Below, in pieces: positions 47,273 through 50,908 of a stretch of DNA of 50,908 nucleotides. Source of the DNA: Sphaeroforma sirkka (Eukaryota > Opisthokonta > Ichthyosporea > Ichthyophonida); contig LUCW03000525.1 in NCBI GenBank assembly GCA_001586965.3, positions 1 to 50,908 of the forward strand. Reading direction: 5' to 3'. Every line of letters begins with the position of its first letter. Within the stretch, counting starts at the first letter, position 1. Both the position numbers and the translations under genes were made by a program. The notes beneath the pieces were generated by a model. It did not search any database and had not been told where the DNA came from. It was given only the letters and a program-made list of their open reading frames with translations.

Positions 47273-47281
47273 CAGTACCAT

Positions 47282-47660
47282 ATGTGCGCACTAGAGCAAG
47301 ATTATGAGAAAATGTTCAATAAAATCTATACCAAAGGAGATGAACGTATCTTTCAAACAGTTTTCGTAAATGGAGAAAAAGTTATGGCACTATTTGATCA
47401 GGGGCTGAAGTCTCTGCTATCTCATGCCGAGTAGCCTACGCTACAGATATGGCTGTCCATAACGAAACAACTGATTTAATCTTGGGAAATGGCAAAGTTA
47501 CTACTTGCGAACAAGCCATTGACTATGCACACATAATGCTGTCAGATAGAAGAGAAGTGAAGACTCACCTAATCGTTACTGACATGTCTCAGAAATACGA
47601 TTTAATTATAGGTATGACTGATCTTCTCAGTTTAGGTATAACACTCACTGGTCTGCCTAA
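47282..47660 (+). pseudogene. Aspartic protease domain of element 2 pol, broken at active site
   Basis: From an ATG at 47282, ten bases after the gag stop and in the same frame. The sequence VNGEKVMALFD leads to the catalytic Asp at 47396-47398. A base is missing directly after it, so the D-S/T-G active-site motif and downstream GAEVSAIS-type strand are split between frames. The C-terminal part (YDLIIGMTDLLSLGI, a typical retropepsin ILG-like motif) lies in the next open frame from 47449. Confidence 0.75.
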
Positions 47661-48600
47661 TGGGCTAGACCCGAATAAAGATCAGTCAGATGATAATATG
47701 TTAAAGATACCTAAACCTCCGGAAGGTGAAGCAAAGGATATGATTCCGCACTTCACCGATATAATTATGGACTTAATTATACAAAACAGGAAGATTGCAA
47801 TAACTGACTGGTGTATGTTTAAGTTCTCTAATGGGTACGTTAGACTTGACTTAACAAACGTCGACTTCTCTAAGTTAAAGTGTCCTTCACATAACTACGT
47901 GAGTTGGAGACACAAAGACGTTGTCAAAACCCAAATCGAAGATTGGTTAAAACAGGGTCTAATTGAAATCAATTATGATGCAACCCCAGTTAACTTAGCT
48001 CTCTTAGCGGTCGATCAATATAAATCTGATGGAACGTTTAGTAAAACAAGAGTAGTACTAGACCTGTCGCCAATCAACAAACTAATTCCGCAACATAGTT
48101 TTCCCTTACCTAAGATAAGCGAGATACTACGCAAAATGGAGGTGCGACTATCTTTTCCAAGATAGACTTAAAAGCTGCATTCCATCAACTACAAATATAT
48201 CAGCCTCATAGGAAATACTTTTCCTTTACTTGGCAAGGTAAAGTACCAGTTTAAAGGTGCACCTGAAGGCTTACACATGTTACCTTCTTTCTTCCAACAA
48301 GTTATGATGGAACTATTTGCGGACCTGTCGTATAACGTATCAGTCTATTTAGATGATATAGTTATCTTTACAAAGACAGCACATGAACATGCTAAACTCG
48401 TTAAAGAAGTCTTAAAGCGACTTAATCATGCTAAACTTAAGATTAACGAAGACAAGTGTTCTTTTGCTAAAGATACTATACACTTACTTGGCTACAAAGT
48501 ATCTGCAGCAGGGGTAGAAATTGATCCTGGCAAGAAACAGTTTCTGTTGGATTTATCAACACCAATTACTGGAAGAGATGTGAACTCTGTGTGTGGGTTT
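47661..48600 (+). pseudogene. Reverse transcriptase domain of element 2 (Ty3/gypsy type), frameshifted
   Basis: Copies the element RNA into DNA. The N-terminal part (VVLDLSPINKLIPQHSFPLPKI) ends in a frameshift near 48137. The motif with the first catalytic Asp (KIDLKAAFHQ, Asp at 48165-48167) is in a second frame, and from about 48236 the rest is in a third. GAPEGL and the catalytic YLDD box (48346-48357) are present, followed by LLGYKVSAAGVEIDPGK, a hallmark of Ty3/gypsy RT. No residues of the catalytic triad are lost, only continuity. Confidence 0.85.
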
Positions 48601-48639
48601 GTTAACTTCTTCTCGGATTCGGTACCGCATCTTTCTCAT

Positions 48640-49150
48640 TACTTAAAGCCTTTCAGTCACCTACGGCTGCACAAAGGACCTTTGGGAAAGCTTTGGACTA
48701 AAGAATGTGATGATGCATTTAAACTAGTCAAAAGTAAAGTAATGGACGCACCCATCATGCAGTACCCTGTGGATGGTGTCCCATTCAAGTAGCAACCGAC
48801 GCTTCAGATCGAGCGGTAGGTGGAGTGCTTTACCAAACGATAAATGGTAAACCGCGCTACATACAATTCTTTAGCAAGAGTTATAATAAGAGTCAACGGA
48901 ATTACCCTACCGTTAAACAAGAGCTCCTTGCTATAGTTACTGCGCTAAGACAGTTTAAAGACTACCTTTATGGAAGTTACTTTACTGTCGCCTGTGATCA
49001 AAAGTCTTTAACATACTTAAAAGATATGAACCCTGATTCACAGTTGGTGAGCCGCTGGCATGACATTATTGCCAAGTTCGCTTTTAATATAACACACATT
49101 CCAGGAATACATAACCATCTTCCTGACATGCTCTCTCGACTTGTGCCCGA
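48640..49150 (+). pseudogene. RNase H domain of element 2
   Basis: Removes the RNA strand after reverse transcription. ATDASDRAVGGVL carries the first catalytic Asp (48798-48800), but a frameshift near 48790 separates it from the thumb/connection upstream. ELLAIVTAL has the Glu (48921-48923), ACDQKSL the second Asp (48996-48998), and HNHLPDMLSR the last Asp (49125-49127). All four acidic positions are present. From 48798 the frame is open through the next domain to 49754. Confidence 0.85.
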
Positions 49151-49180
49151 CTACCAGAAAACAGTCAAAGAGTTATTAGC

Positions 49181-49754
49181 AACCGATTGGATGCTAAATA
49201 AGAAATGGTTTAACCTCGCTCAATCACGATGGGGTCCATTTACTGTTGATATGTTTGCCGCAGAACATAACAAACAGGTTTCTGAATATAGGTCGTTGAC
49301 TCATCCTAAAGGTGATGCATTTCAGCTTGACTTATCAAAGCATAATGCGTGGGCTAACCCACCTTGTCAACTTATCGCACAGTTGTTAAATTATGTTAAT
49401 ATTACTAAATCTACCATTACGCTGTGTTGTCCCTTACGTAACTCCGACCCATGGATACGTGATTTAATTAATATGATTCAAGACGAACCTATTTATGTCG
49501 ACCGTGAAACCGACACGTTCTTGTATCAGGGATCCTATTCTATTAAGAAGACGCCTTGGAAACACACCATTGTTTGTCGCATCGGTCCTGCAGGTACCAC
49601 TAAGTGGAAACCCTCAACCGAATTCTTAGCTAAACTAGAGGAGTCTAAAGAGTTTGAACAAAAGCTCAAGACTCGTACAACACATGCACCCAACAAGATT
49701 GCAGTCGAGGTAATGCCGATTGAAACGGCATTAGATCGTAAAACATGGAACTAG
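49181..49754 (+). pseudogene. Extra domain after RNase H with NPP motif, Dam-methylase-like candidate
   Basis: About 135 conserved-looking residues lie between RNase H and integrase, in the same frame as RNase H: RWGPFTVDMFAAEHNKQ, then AWANPPCQLI (NPP at 49356-49364), then STITLCCPLRNSDPW. This follows the layout of the DNA-adenine-methylase-like (DAM/MT) module known from DIRS-type retroelements, where a VD-x-FA motif precedes a PP-containing strand. Similar stretches, from memory, occur in some Ty3/gypsy elements. The tail (49590-49754) is Lys/Glu-rich. Methylase activity is inference only. Confidence 0.55.
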
Positions 49755-50905
49755 CTAAGGCCATGGATCAAAGACTCAAAACTCTAAGAGAACCTGAAGC
49801 TCGCACTCAACTACTTAAAGCGCTGCTTAAAGAACAGCCAGGAGTGGCGAAACAACTGAAGAAGATGCTTCAACAATCCAATGTTGTCAATTATGTATCT
49901 CAGGACTCTACCCCTCCTGATACTGAGGTTGCCCTTTCCAACAGGACTATGGTTCATCCAGCCAGCGTTACGCAGAATCTGACTGACTTAGAGGAGCTCG
50001 AAAGTAGAGTTAAAATTATACATAATTTAACGCATCGAGCATATGAGCATACTTATAAAATGGCTATTCGTGCAGGGGCTTGATCACCCGGCGCTGAAAG
50101 AAACCATACGTGAAGTATACCGACGCTGTACTGATTGTGAAAAGAACCAGATCAAGCGATACGGTTGGGCACCCCTAAAAGTGTGACAGAAGACCAACCG
50201 ATGCGCCGAGTCATAGTCGATTTGGTTAAACTCCGCGATCAACATACTGGCGATGTATATATCTGTCATTTCTTATGTGTGGCTTCGGGCTATAACTTGC
50301 TTTATGCAATACCGAACAAACGTCCACAAACAGTGGCAGAATTATGCTATCACGTCTTTAATGACTTCGGTTTCCCCGAGTACTATGTTCTGATAACGGT
50401 AGTGAGTTTTGTACCGACGTAATGGAGGCACTTATACTCGTATCAGGCATGACCCATAGGCGTGGTGTTCCTTACAAACCTCAAACGCAGGGTGCAAATG
50501 AGACACGTCATAGAGAACTTAAGAAACTCTTGCGTACCGCACTAGACGACGTTGAGGATATGTGGCCTTATCATTTTGAAATGGGTTCAGACTCAAATGA
50601 ATAACTGCATGAATCCTCAAACTGGAACACTCCGTTTCACTATTTCTTTGGCCGCTATAGTGAATTACAAGCAACGTTTGATAAAACTGCGCCCGAAACA
50701 CGCTACCCCGTGGCTACAAAAGATCGAGCATATGCAGAACGTTGTTTACCCCTGTTTACTCGAGCACAAGAATCGCGTCCTACTTAAAGCGTATGACCGA
50801 TGGAATAACACTAAGAACATTGTTCAGTTCAAAGTCGGCGATTACGTTAACAGAAGACGGTTACACTTACTACAAGACCCGTTTCATGGATGGGACAGTA
50901 GCTAG
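49745..50905 (+). pseudogene. Integrase of element 2, frameshifted, C-terminus near window end
   Basis: Inserts the cDNA into the genome. A helical lead-in (49745-50000) precedes an HHCC zinc-binding motif: His at 50021 and 50033, Cys at 50127 and 50136. The DDE core has Asp at 50219-50221, Asp at 50392-50394 in SDNGSEF, and Glu at 50500-50502, giving exactly 35 residues between the last two, the canonical D,D(35)E. A C-terminal FKVGDYV motif matches the GPY/F-type domain. Frame changes fall near 49750, 50080, 50180, 50388 and 50590. The 3' LTR and polypurine tract are not in the window. Confidence 0.85.
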
Positions 50906-50908
50906 CTT

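Larger units (their letters stand above)
44563..50908 (+). mobile_element. Ty3/gypsy-type LTR element 2, internal region decayed, 3' end outside window
   Basis: 5' LTR, gag, protease, RT, RNase H, an extra domain and integrase occur in the order typical of Ty3/gypsy (integrase last). At least ten frameshifts break the coding region, although the LTRs are very similar to each other, which implies a recent insertion. Either the copy was dead when mobilised in trans, it decayed fast, or the assembly has indel errors as in the giant gene. Inserted into the gag of element 1 at a site matching 45853/45854 of its own gag. Confidence 0.9.

Overview
This window looks like eukaryotic nuclear DNA. It has one very large, mostly intronless minus-strand gene, a long AT-rich intergenic stretch, and nested LTR retrotransposons with 594-bp LTRs. 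Gene ends carry TATA-like and AATAAA-like signals, and I see no bacterial operon structure. Giant secreted Pro/Ser/Thr-rich proteins with prealbumin-like repeats, next to Ty3/gypsy elements, suggest a unicellular eukaryote. From memory, ichthyosporeans such as Sphaeroforma carry comparable proteins, but the sequence alone does not prove the taxon.

About 0.36-36.0 kb (minus strand) is one giant secreted repeat protein. Read from the N-terminus it holds: a putative signal peptide (35975 down to about 35853, out of frame with the main frame), a Ser/Thr/Pro-rich mucin-like stretch, one jelly-roll-like beta-sandwich, two divergent four-domain blocks (D1, D2), a 10-cysteine mini-domain, then an array of 17 near-identical four-domain modules of about 1.21 kb each. 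I number these M1 (30099-31314) to M17 (3163-4376). They are separated by SATVTASP octapeptide linkers and, in places, by a single four-cysteine domain (N domain). Eight divergent N-type domains form the C-terminus, which ends at 363. If all pieces belong to one polypeptide it would approach 12,000 residues. The modules are clean, but many linkers carry dense small indels and scrambled sequence that break the frame. I read most of these as consensus or assembly errors in a repeat that is hard to resolve, so copy number and exact frame are uncertain.

About 36.1-42.4 kb is AT-rich and has no gene I recognise. It contains a degenerate tandem repeat of about 220 bp, minisatellites, a 72-bp direct repeat and one weak small-ORF candidate.

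About 42.4-50.9 kb is a nest of Ty3/gypsy-type (Metaviridae-like) elements of one family: an antisense integrase scrap, element 1 (5' LTR plus broken gag), an inverted solo LTR inside that gag with a 4-bp target duplication, and element 2, which starts inside the gag of element 1 and runs off the window. Element 2 keeps the order gag, protease, reverse transcriptase, RNase H, an extra NPP-motif domain, integrase. It is broken by roughly a dozen frameshifts and looks non-coding as it stands. A tRNA-derived sequence with good A and B boxes lies antisense inside its gag.
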